Assembly: GCA_037953745.1 (NCBI GenBank)
Contig: JBAKBP010007422.1
Coordinates: 1-64,000, forward strand
Reading direction: 5' to 3'
Source of the DNA: Lithodes maja
Taxonomy: Eukaryota; Arthropoda; Malacostraca; Decapoda; Lithodidae
DNA length: 64,000 nucleotides
Shown: positions 43,184 through 51,437 of the stretch, piece by piece
Position numbering within the stretch: position 1 is the stretch's first letter
Layout of the letters: each line of letters opens with the position of its first letter
Notes under the pieces: generated by a model
What the model was told of the DNA's origin: nothing
The model's input: only the letters and a program-made list of their open reading frames with translations
The model's database searches: none
Made by a program: the position numbers and the translations under genes

Positions 43184-43295
43184 TAGCTCTACGTTGGAGA
43201 CGTAGAGGCTACTACTAAATTGGGAGGTTTGACACTCTCCCAATACCAAAGAAGGAAAACCTTCTATTTGGTAGGTAGCCTCGGAGTATCCAACG
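43184..43295 (+). repeat. DIRS-3 internal complementary region
   Basis: Bases 43184-43220 are the reverse complement of left end 26869-26905, and 43221-43295 of right end 45739-45813 (one mismatch noted near 45773). It has hairpin arms TGGGAG/CTCCCA and AGAAGG/CCTTCT with ACCAAA/TATTTGGT ends. Same size and layout as in DIRS-2 although the rest of the sequence differs. Confidence 0.92.
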
Positions 43296-43607
43296 TCATA
43301 GTATCCCGCCCTCACGCCGTACCCCTGCCCATCCAATCTTGTCTAATTAACTTGATACCTGGATGATCTAATGAACCCGGTCGGGTTGTGCGGTGGACCC
43401 GTGACAACGGCTTAAGGAGCCAGATAGGATGGACAATGTTATGCAATTTTCTCTTTTCTTTCTCATCAATATTTTCATTTCCTTTAAAATAGTAGCCTCA
43501 AAAGTGTGTACAACGTACCTAGTAGAGAGAGTAAGGTGCTACTCTAGATGTTATCGATTTAATCGCGCTAGTGATTACGATAATTGCCCGCTCCAGAGCG
43601 GAACGGA

Positions 43608-44859
43608 TTTTGTAAAAATTGGAATGGAAACTTTTATTCCTCATCAAAAGTACAGTAAAAGATCTAATTCACCTAAATGGTTTGACCATAATTGTGCTAG
43701 AGTAACTGAACAAAAAGCAATAGCCTACAATGCATACACAAGATCAAAAACAAATGAAGCCTTTAATTACTTTAGAAACATCAGAAATCATGCCAAAACT
43801 GTATTAAACCTAACTAAATCATACTTTCTCCATAAGCAGGCAAATAAACTTCTAAATAATCCAAATGATAACAAAATATTTTGGTCTACTCTTAACTCAT
43901 TCAAATCCAACTTCACTACTGCTTCATCCATTCCACCATTAAAATCTCCGACTGGCAATCTTGTAAGTGACCCACGAGGTAAAGCTAACCTTCTTGCGGA
44001 TATTTTCTCCACCAACTCAACCTTAGATGAAATAAATCAAGATGTCCCTGTACTTACTTTTAATTCGCCTGAAATTCCCTCACTTAAGATCCACACCAGA
44101 CATGTCAAAACTATTTTGCAGAATCTCTTAGTAGATAAGGCTCCTGGTCCAGATGAAATTCCTCCAATAGTACTTAAGAATTGCTCCTTGGTGCTCGCTC
44201 CTGTATTGGCAAAAAATTTCCGTCTGTGTACTCATACCTCATGCTTCCCAGTACCCTGGAAAGAAGCAAACATCCATCCAGTTCCTAAAAAAGGTGCCTC
44301 TTCAGATCCATCAAACTACAGACCAATAGCTATAACTTCCACTCTTGGCAAAGTCGTTGAAATTATATTAAATAATCACATAATTAAGCATCTGGAGAAT
44401 AATAAATTAATCAGTGATAGGCAATATGGTTTTAGACGATGTCGATCAACTGCAGACATTTTTTGCCTTCTTACGCATCAAATCAACCAAGCTACAGACC
44501 AACATGGTGAAACACATACAATAGCACTGGATATATCAAAGGCATTTGATAGAGTCTGGCATCAATCCTTATTGTCGAAGATGTCACACTACGGCCTTGC
44601 ATCATTAGTTCCACTAATTTCTTCTTATCTTCATAACAGAAAAATATGTGTAATAGTAGATGGCCTTTATTCTCAATTTCACTCAATAAATGCTGGTGTT
44701 CCCCAGGGATCAGTTTTGGCCCCAACTCTGTTCCTCATTCATATCAATTATCTCATATCTACCACTCATAATCCAATACATTCCTACGCAGATGACTCAA
44801 CACTCCACAGTTCCTTCACATTTACCAATTCTTTCACCCAACCCGATCTTATAAATTAA
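43608..44859 (+). pseudogene. NL-3 reverse transcriptase
   Basis: About 417 codons, entering from the repeat flank. KWFDHNCARVTEQKAIAYNA; motif 1 KAPGPDEIPPIVLKNCS; motif 2 DPSNYRPIAITSTLGKVVE; NNKLISDRQYGFRRCRSTAD; motif A LDISKAFDRVWHQSLLSKM; motif B NAGVPQGSVLAPTLFL; motif C HSYADDSTLHSS (catalytic Asp pair at 44791-44796). The RT core is intact, but the N-terminal endonuclease is lost and a stop follows at 44859, before the thumb. Jockey/CR1-like superfamily by motif pattern. Confidence 0.85.
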
Positions 44860-45640
44860 AAAATAAACACTGCAATTTCTCTGAACCAGGACCTTTCTAG
44901 AATTAATGAATGGGGACAAGAGAATCTAGTTTCCTTTAATGCACAGAAAACCAGGTACTGTACATTCAATTTTCTAACCGACAGAATCTCACGGACTCCC
45001 ATATATTTTTTAATGATGTAAATATTCCCACTTCCCCTAGTATTGACATTCTCGGTGTAACATTAACTACTAACTTGAGCTGGACACATTATGTTAGAAG
45101 CATTGCTAAGAATGCCTCTAAAAACTGGGACTCCTGTACAGAGTTCGAGAATTCTTCACTGACGAGCAGTTGGCCGTAATATATAAAAGTCATGTGCGTT
45201 CTCAGATGGATTACTGTTCACCTCTGTGGGGTGGAAGTGGAGTGGTTGCATTGAGGCAGTTGGACAAAATTCAAAATAAAGCTATTAGATTAATCAATAA
45301 CCCTGCAATCACACAGGACCTTCCTACATTATCCATACGAAGAAACGTTGCATCCCTTGCATTATTCTACAGATATTTTCAAAGCAATTGTTCCGAGGAA
45401 CTTGCTTCAATTGTGCCGCCTCTCCACATCTTTCCCCGTAGAACTAGGGCAGCTGAGAGCGCCCATGAATTTACACTTTCTCCTCCACAATGCAGAACTT
45501 CTGCTTATCAGAATTCATTTATCCCCAGAGCTACTACTCTTTGGAATTCACTTCCCTTGAATTGCTTTCCACAAACTTACAATCTACAAATGTTTAAATC
45601 CAGTTGTTACAAACATTTTATGAATGGAGGATGCCTTTAG
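44860..45640 (+). pseudogene. NL-3 RT thumb and C-terminal domain, frameshifted
   Basis: The frame is broken between 44860 and 45169 (remnant INEWGQENLVSFNAQK), then open from 45170 to 45640: YKSHVRSQMDYCSPLWGG, KIQNKAIRLINN, TLSIRRNVASLALFYRYFQ, RATTLWNSLPLNCFPQTYN and MFKSSCYKHFMNG. This is the usual C-terminus of such elements. A 56-base 3' UTR precedes the A tail. Confidence 0.8.
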
Positions 45641-45813
45641 GCACATGGACCTTTTTGTTTTATCAGTGTTTTTCCTTCCTCCGTTCATTGTCTCTTAAAA
45701 AAAAAAAAAAAAAAAAAAACGATAAGTATATAGCTCTACGTTGGATACTCCGAGGCTACCTACCAAATAGAAAGTTTTCCTTCTTTGGTATTGGGAGAGT
45801 GTCAAACCTCCCA

Positions 45814-45952
45814 ATCTGTGCCTTTATCTCGAATTTTCTTTCTGGTCGTTCCATAGCTGCGGTTGTGGACGGCCATCGTTCACTTCCTCAACCTATCAAC
45901 TCCAGTGTTCCTCAGGTTTCTGTCCTATCTCCAATTCTCTTTCTAATATTCA
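45814..45952 (+). pseudogene. NL-1 piece 3: RT motif B region
   Basis: ICAFISNFLSGRSIAAVVDG, then SSVPQVSVLSPILFLIFIN. The conserved GVPQGS is changed to SVPQVS. It joins piece 2 across DIRS-3 and ends at the TTAA of the next insertion. Confidence 0.85.
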
Positions 45953-46898
45953 TTAACCCTTCCCGCCCGGGCAGCATTTTAAAATAACACCGCGGCAGAT
46001 GGGCAGGAGCCCGGGTGTCATTTTATAATCCGTAAGCTTAAAAGCCTATTAACCCTCCGGCCCCGGCTATATATTATATATATATTCCTCGAAATCCGGG
46101 TGTTTTGGCCGAAAAACGTCTAGGCTAGGCTACCGTATATTCGTTAATCAGACTGCTTCCCGCATTCCCGCGCATCCCCAAGCGTAGCTGTGTTATTTAC
46201 CTGTAAAATGGCCTTAAGTAGAGCTCTCTAAGTCAACTGGGTGAGCTGTGATGATGATTTCATTGGAGATAACTTTATGGCCAAACCAGCCACTTTACAC
46301 CACTTTTCGATACTGAACAACAACATACAGGCACACACAAACAAGCGACGCTCTCCTTCTTGTGGCCGGAGATGCGGAGCGTCGGTCCAGCCGGCTGTTG
46401 TTTACATGCGTCGGACCGACGCCTCGCACACGAAGCTCACAGGCTTTCAAGCAATGGTACAATGTAGTACCACCCGGGTTCCTGGGGCCAAAAAAAAATG
46501 GTACACGTGTGTACCAACCGGGTTTGAAGGGTTAAGCTTGTTTTGAAAGCCGGGGGTCCGACGCATGTAAACACAGCCGGTCGGAGGCGACGCACGCACC
46601 TCCGAAAACAAGCAGACGTCGGAGCTTTGTTATTGTGTTGTCTGCTGAAACAAATTTAGTGTTGAAAAGTGTCCCATATTGCTAACATCGCTTCGAAACT
46701 CTCTCCACGGAAATCGTCATCACAACTGAACCAGTTGACTTAGAGAGCTCTACTCAATGCCAGTCTACAGATTGGAAACAGCAGTTAAAACAGTTAAAAT
46801 AACAAAGATACGGGTAGCCTATTAAATACATTTTTCGGCCATATCGCCCGGATCTTAACAACGTCCTTAGGATAGCGAGCCCGTGCGAGAAGGGTTAA
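45953..46898. mobile_element. Second TTAA element in NL-1, composite
   Basis: TTAA at 45953-45956 and 46895-46898; ends CCCTTCCCGCCCGGGC and inverted CCCTTCTCGCACGGGC. The interior contains a TTAACCCTCCGGCCCCGGC end (46049 on) and 400 bases closely related to the arm of the 24929-26682 element, a further TTAA end at 46532-46535, and then a diverged inverted version of the arm (46545-46800). It is either an element with a nested relative or a related long-TIR element with one diverged arm. Confidence 0.7.
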
Positions 46899-47740
46899 TT
46901 ATCTTCTCAAACGTACCTCCAGTCCTATCCATTCATATGCTGATGACTCTACCTTTCACTATTCAACTAGTTTTCCAGAACCCCCCAGCAAGCAAGCACT
47001 CAAAAAATCATGTGATGATGCTATAAAACACTTAACTTCTGACCTATCAACCATTTCCATTTGGGGTAGAGAAAATCTTGTTGCTTTCAATGCTTCCAAA
47101 ACCCATTTTCTCCTTTTATCCTAACCGTAAAGAACTCCAACAGGACTATCCCTTATACTTCAACAATACACAAATCAATCCTTCATCGTCTCCCAGTATT
47201 CTAGGAGTCTCTTTTTTTGTCTCATGATCTCACTTGGCAAGACCATATTACCACTCTTGCTAAAACAGCTTCCCAGAAGCTGGGTGTGCTCAACTGCCTC
47301 CGGGGGTTCTTTGCCCCTGTACAGCTTCTTACTCTGTACAGGGGCACAGTGCGTCCATGTATTGAGTGTCGTTCGCATATGTGGGGAGGATCCTTTCACG
47401 CAGCACTTCTCAACAAAGTAGAAAAGAAAGCCTTTTGTCTCATTAACTCATGTCCACACACTGACTCTTTGCAATCTCTCTCTCTTCGCCGCAATGTTTC
47501 ATCTCTCTCGCTATTATACCGCTATTGCAATAATCATTATTCCTCAGAGCTCTCTCAGTGTATACCACCTCCTCTATGTAGCACCCATCTTGCAACACAA
47601 TCCCATCCCTACTCTGTGCAACTCTCTAATCCAAGAGCTGAGCTCTGGAACTCTCTCCCTGAATCCATCTTCCCCTCATCCTATGACTTATATTGCTTCA
47701 AACTCCGTGTGTCCAGGCATTTTGGCTCGAACATTCCTTG
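46899..47740 (+). pseudogene. NL-1 piece 4: RT motif C to C-terminus
   Basis: IHSYADDSTFHYS (Asp pair near 46942-46947), SIWGRENLVAFNASKTHFLL, then a shift; QKLGVLNCLRGFFAPVQLL, GTVRPCIECRSHMWGGS, LSLRRNVSSLSLLYRYCN, AELWNSLPESIFPSSYDLYC and FKLRVSRHFGSNIP at the end (47741). The 3' UTR ends in CACATAG and a short A/T tail. Confidence 0.82.
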
Positions 47741-47819
47741 ATTTTGGCCCTGTCACTCTTTCAACTGGGGGAGGCACTCATCACAGGCAGTTCTACCTTT
47801 TGTCTCCCTCATCCACATA

Positions 47820-47860
47820 GAAAAAAAATATATATACTGTATATATACCTGTATATACAG
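47820..47860. repeat. A-tail and TATA-rich simple repeat
   Basis: A8 followed by imperfect ATATATACTGTATATA units. Similar sequence occurs at 50835-50870 on the other side of the Tigger-like element and around the SINE, so this was one TA-rich tract. Confidence 0.75.
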
Positions 47861-48115
47861 TACAGTAAACTTCCGTTAATCCGAAGGGCAGCGGACCGGC
47901 CCTCGTTCGGATTAGTGGATTTTTCGGATTATCGGACTTTACCCCTATGAACCTGTGTATGATGAAAACATCGAGACATTAGGCCACCCAAATGACACAA
48001 TGGTGCACACACACATATCATATGTTCATGAAATCACTTCAAAAGTTTACCATTGTCATTGTAGCCTATTACCTACTTCAAAACATTCAGATTAATGGTC
48101 AAAGGAATCTGCTGA

Positions 48116-48536
48116 TATAAACGTCTTCTTCTTCTTCCGTCAACTAGCGAGTTTGTCTTGCTCTTTAAGATCAGATGTGGTTCGGGAAGTAATGCCTTAA
48201 CAACGGCACCTCCCTGAGAAGTTCTTGTAATTTTCCTTTTGTGATGTGCTCTGTTATATTATATTGTATTGAAAGCACCCTTGTCTTGTTGTCTTGAAAG
48301 CACCCTTGGGACGCTCCGATCACTGAACTATAAATAGTAGCGTATCGGAACGTCCAAAGGTGCGTTTTCAAGCTCAAGGCTAATACATCCAAAGGTGCAT
48401 TTTCAAGCTCAAGACTGAATGAGCTTGCAGAAAATGCGGTGCAAGCCAGTAGCGCATCGGAGCGTCCCAAGGATGCGTTCAAGAGCAAAACAAACTCTCT
48501 AGCAGACGATGTGGAAGAAGAAGAAGAAGAAGAAGG
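48116..48536. other. Interior of the Tigger-like element
   Basis: Contains three related units around (C)GTATCGGA(A/G)CGTCC and CCAAAGGTGC(G/A)TTTTCAAGCTCAA between 48330 and 48480, and a (GAA)n stretch at 48507-48533. A minus-strand frame of 105 codons (48171-48488) is derived from these repeats, and I do not regard it as a gene. Confidence 0.45.
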
Positions 48537-48929
48537 TGTTAACGAAGGTGTTTCTTAAGCATTTCTCTTCTCATAATCTGCTCTCAGATCGCCAGTATGG
48601 CTTCCTTAAGGGTCGCTCTACTGGTGATCTTCTTTCATATCTTACTAACTCTTGGTCATCCTCCTTTCGGGACTTCGGTGAGACTTTTTCTATTGCACTA
48701 GACATATCGAAAGCCTTCGATAGAGTCTGGCATAAATCTTTAATTTCTAAACTACCCTCCTTCGGTTTCTATCCCTCCATCTGTGCCTTTGTCTCTAATT
48801 TCCTTTCCGGCCGTTCCATAGCCGCGGTTGTGGACGGCCATTGTTCACTTCCTCACCTTATAAACTCCGGTGTTCCTCAGGGCTCTGTCCTATCTCCTAT
48901 TCTCTTTCTAATTTTTATAAATGATCTCC
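48537..48929 (+). pseudogene. NL-2 RT core, first part
   Basis: Open throughout: LLSDRQYGFLKGRSTGDLLS, LDISKAFDRVWHKSLISKL, ICAFVSNFLSGRSIAAVVDG and NSGVPQGSVLSPILFLIFIN. Motifs A and B are intact. Interrupted by TTAA insertion directly after NDLL. Confidence 0.88.
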
Positions 48930-49577
48930 TTAACCCGGCAAGCGCGATAGGCCTCACGGAAGGCTTCCTATAGGGAACGCGATAGGCCTCACGGAAGCAG
49001 GACCATAAAAAAAGCTTTCCAAAAAAAAAAAGGGCCTATCAAAAAAAAAAAATTTGTCTCTAGGTGAGATAATTCCCCTCCAGTACTCATCCATGTAAAT
49101 CTCACCCACCCCCCTCCCCTCCTTCCCCACCTTATTCCCCCCTCCCTCCCCTCCTCAATTATCACCTATTTTCCCTCTTATTATCATCATTTATCGGTTA
49201 TTTTTCTCTCCCGCGATAATGTAGCACAAGTGGGTTGCAGAAAAGATCGATATATACCACACACACACCAGCCCAGACCGCCCCGCCGCCCTCAGTTACC
49301 TCACAGACAGCGAGAGAGGAGGGTTGACTGCAGCTCTCTCTCGCCTGACATTACGACCGGGTGGCCAATATCTTCGGTTTTCACCACCCAAATGCTTTTC
49401 CCACTTATTTTAGCACTCTTGAAGGTTCATATATACATCATATATGTAAAATAAAAGCATACCGAAAACAAATAATGGTCTATATTGTAAATATAACGAA
49501 TTCTGTCAGAATCCAAGGCTAGAAATACACAAATAACTACCCTAGCTCCTAGGGCTATTTAGCGCTTAACAGGTTAA
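48930..49577. mobile_element. TTAA MITE inside NL-2
   Basis: TTAA at 48930-48933 and 49574-49577; 640 bp between. Ends CCCGGCAAGCGCGATAGGCC versus inverted CCTGTTAAGCGCTAAATAGC, so termini are imperfect. A 27-bp segment GCGATAGGCCTCACGGAAG repeats at 48946 and 48979. The rest includes two poly(A) patches and a C-rich stretch. No ORF. A third, different TTAA family. Confidence 0.75.
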
Positions 49578-50448
49578 CTGTACCTTAATTCCCATCCATT
49601 CATACGCAGACGACTCAACCTTACACTACTCCATTAGTTTTTCAGAACGCCCCAGCCAGCAATCTCTCAACAACAAACGTAATGAAGCCATAGAACTCTT
49701 AAATTCTGATCTAAATACAATTTCCAATTGGGGCAGAGAAAACCTTGTTAACTTTAATGCTTCCAAAACCCAATTTCTCCATCTATCTACCCGTCAGGAT
49801 CTCCCAGCGGACTATCCCTTATTCTTCAACAATACAAAAATCAACCCTTCATCTTCTCTCAATATTCTTGGTGTCTCTTTTTCTTCTGCTCTCATTTGGA
49901 AGGACCATATTACCAGTCTTGCTAAGGCAGCCTCCCAGAAGCTGGGTGTGCTCAACCGCCTTAGGGGGTTCTTTTCCCCTGCACAGCTTCTTGCTCTGTA
50001 CAGGGGCATAGTGCGCCCTTGTATTGAGTATTGTTCACATGTGTGGGGAGGTTCCTCTCACACCGCTCTCCTAGACAAAGTTGAAAGGAAGGGCTTTCGT
50101 ATCATTAACTCCCGTCCACTCACCAACTCTCTGCAATCTCTCTCTCTCCGCCGCAATGTTGCATCTCTCTCGCTATTCTATCGCTACTATAATAATCAGT
50201 GTTCCTCAGAGCTATCCCAGTGCATACCACCTCCTTTACGTAGGGCACGTGGTACCCGTCTTGCAACTCAATCCCACCCCTACTCTGTGCAACTCTCCAA
50301 CCCAAGAGTGAAACGTTACTCTCAAACTTTCTTCTACTCAACAGCTGAGCTCTGGAACTCTCTCCCAGAATCAGTCTTTCCCTCTTCCTATGACTTAAAT
50401 TGCTTCAAACTCCGTGTGTCCAGGCATTTTGGCTCGAACGTCCCTTGA
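49578..50448 (+). pseudogene. NL-2 RT motif C to C-terminus
   Basis: IPIHSYADDSTLHYS (Asp pair 49609-49614), STISNWGREN, then a shift near 49740-49950; from 49948 open to 50448: LNRLRGFFSPAQLLALYRG, VRPCIEYCSHVWGGSSHT, LSLRRNVASLSLFYRYYN, TAELWNSLPESVFPSSYDLN and FKLRVSRHFGSNVP. A 3' UTR of 80 bases follows. Confidence 0.83.
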
Positions 50449-50832
50449 TTTTGGCCCTGTCACTCTTTCAACTATGGGGGAGGCACTCGCTATAGGCAGT
50501 TATGCCTTTTGCCTCCCTCAATCACATAGAAAAAAAAAAAAAAAAAAAAAAAAAATAATATCAGTAGCTTCCTTTGACCATTAATCTGAATGTTTTGAAG
50601 TAGGTAATAGGCTACAATGACAATGGTAAACTTTTAAAGTGAATTCATGAACATATGATATGTGTGTGCTCCATTATGTGTCATTTGAGTGGCCTAATGC
50701 CTCAAAAAGGGGACTTTGGGACTTCTTGAAATTCGGACCATTGGGAGAATTCGGATTTGGCCTCAAATTGAAAAATTCGGACTATTGGGAGATTCGAATC
50801 ATCGGTCGTCGGATTAACGGACTTTTACTGTA

Positions 50833-50876
50833 CTATGTATACAGTATATATATATATATACTGTATATACTGTTTA
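50833..50876. repeat. TA-rich simple repeat before the SINE
   Basis: ATGTATACAGTATATATATATATATACTGTATATACTG; same type as 47830-47860 and 51379-51437. It is the landing site of the SINE. Confidence 0.8.
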
Positions 50877-51360
50877 GGGGAGGTGTGGTGGAGTGGTCAT
50901 GCCACTGGATTGGTAATCCAATGGACCCGGGTTCAAATCCCGATATGTCAATGGGAAGATATTATTGGGATTGAATTTGTGCTGTACCTAGTATCAGTGC
51001 ATTACCACAAAGCCCACCGAAATGCCAAAACAATACCCTCATTGTTCCCTGATTAAATAACACTGTATGAATATTCCCATATTCAAAATATGTTACAGGG
51101 GGACAATGCCTAGTGAGTTCACTGCTCAATAGGTGGCGTTCTGAGAGTGAGGGTCTGAGTCTGGAGGGTGAGACGGTGAAGCACTTGAGCGAAGCAACCG
51201 GCCGCTTCAGAGATGGAGCTGCTTCGAGCCATGATGGATGCTTCACATGTCTCACTCCCCAGACTGGAACAAGACCTCACGGGCTTCACCGTGTTGAGCG
51301 GTGAAATGTACAGGCTTTCAGCCTATGCCCGAGAGGGAGTAGTTGGAATATAGAAAAAAA

Positions 51361-51378
<18 letters not shown>
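50877..51378 (+). mobile_element. tRNA-derived SINE with poly(A) tail
   Basis: The head GGGGAGGTGTGGTGGAGTGG has an A-box-like segment (TGGTGGAGTGGTC), and GGTTCAAATCC at 50930-50940 is a good B box 40-45 bases later, as in an internal RNA polymerase III promoter. The body of about 400 bases has no ORF, and an A-run at 51354-51378 ends it. The parent tRNA is not assigned; a cloverleaf is only partly preserved. Both flanks are TA repeats, so the target duplication cannot be told apart. Confidence 0.75.
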
Positions 51379-51392
<14 letters not shown>

Positions 51393-51437
51393 CTGTATAT
51401 ATATATATATATACTGTACATATATATATATATATAT
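51379..51437. repeat. (TA)n repeat
   Basis: TATATATA with ACTG/ACTGTACA interruptions, from the SINE tail to the Gyp-2 LTR. Confidence 0.9.

Larger units (their letters stand above)
43608..45719 (+). mobile_element. NL-3: 5'-truncated poly(A) non-LTR retrotransposon in the DIRS-3 repeat
   Basis: 2112 bp ending in a 23-A tail (45697-45719). The intact left terminal repeat of DIRS-3 shows that six bases (ATTATA) at the target are absent here, and no target duplication is visible. A different lineage from NL-1/NL-2. Confidence 0.88.
26869..45813 (+). mobile_element. DIRS-3: decayed DIRS-type retrotransposon inserted in NL-1
   Basis: Left end ATTTAGTAGTAGCC at 26869; right end ACCTCCCA at 45813. 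Inverted terminal repeats: 26869-27170 and 43361-45813 (the latter interrupted by NL-3). The internal complementary region at 43184-43295 equals the joined ends. The empty site in NL-2 (TATCCCTCCATCTGTGCC near 48766-48783) shows insertion with neither target duplication nor loss. Without DIRS-2 and NL-3 the element is about 8.9 kb. Coding regions are badly broken. It is older than DIRS-2, which lies inside it. Confidence 0.9.
43361..45813 (+). repeat. DIRS-3 right inverted terminal repeat, split by NL-3
   Basis: 43361-43607 and 45720-45813 together form the inverse of 26869-27170, plus an outer extension of about 60 bases. The first part breaks after GAGCGGAACGGA, and repeat sequence resumes with CGATAAGTATATAG at 45720. 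Confidence 0.9.
24177..47830 (+). mobile_element. NL-1: one non-LTR retrotransposon split into four pieces by nested insertions
   Basis: Pieces 24177-24928, 26683-26868, 45814-45952 and 46899 to about 47830 join in order into about 2 kb of RT-bearing sequence of one family, as shown by the collinear copy NL-2 (48537-48929 plus 49578-50555). Interruptions: a TTAA element (24933-26678), DIRS-3 (26869-45813) and a TTAA element (45957-46894). The 3' end has CATAG followed by an A-run. All pieces carry frameshifts and stops, so the host copy is old. Confidence 0.88.
48537..50556 (+). mobile_element. NL-2: 5'-truncated non-LTR retrotransposon of the NL-1 family
   Basis: Pieces 48537-48929 and 49578-50556, divided by a TTAA MITE. 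It starts in the RT just before HNLLSDRQYGFLKGRST and ends in an A-rich tail (50529-50556). Better preserved than NL-1, so it serves as the uninterrupted reference for three insertion sites in NL-1. Inserted in the Tigger-like element; target duplication not evident. Confidence 0.88.
47861..50832. mobile_element. Tigger/pogo-like element with long inverted arms, split by NL-2
   Basis: TA at 47861-47862 and 50831-50832; ends CAGTAAACTTCCGTTAATCC and inverted CAGTAAAAGTCCGTTAATCC. Arms of about 250 bases: 47863 to about 48115 and about 50562-50830 share TTTGACCATTAATCTGAATG and GTAATAGGCTACAATGACAA in opposite orientation. NL-2 lies between. No transposase was recognised. CAGT...TA ends put it with pogo/Tigger types. 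Confidence 0.85.

Noticed and set aside
46049..46535. Independent complete TTAA element within 45953-46898
   Set aside because: The right end (CCCTTCAAACCCGG) and left end (CCCTCCGGCCCCGG) match only partly and flanks are ambiguous, so I described a composite instead.
48171..48488. 105-codon minus frame in the Tigger-like element
   Set aside because: Built from three internal repeats of the MITE; no transposase motif.
50877..50950. Stand-alone tRNA gene
   Set aside because: The acceptor stem is not completed, and the sequence runs on into a 430-base body with an A-tail; better explained as a SINE head.
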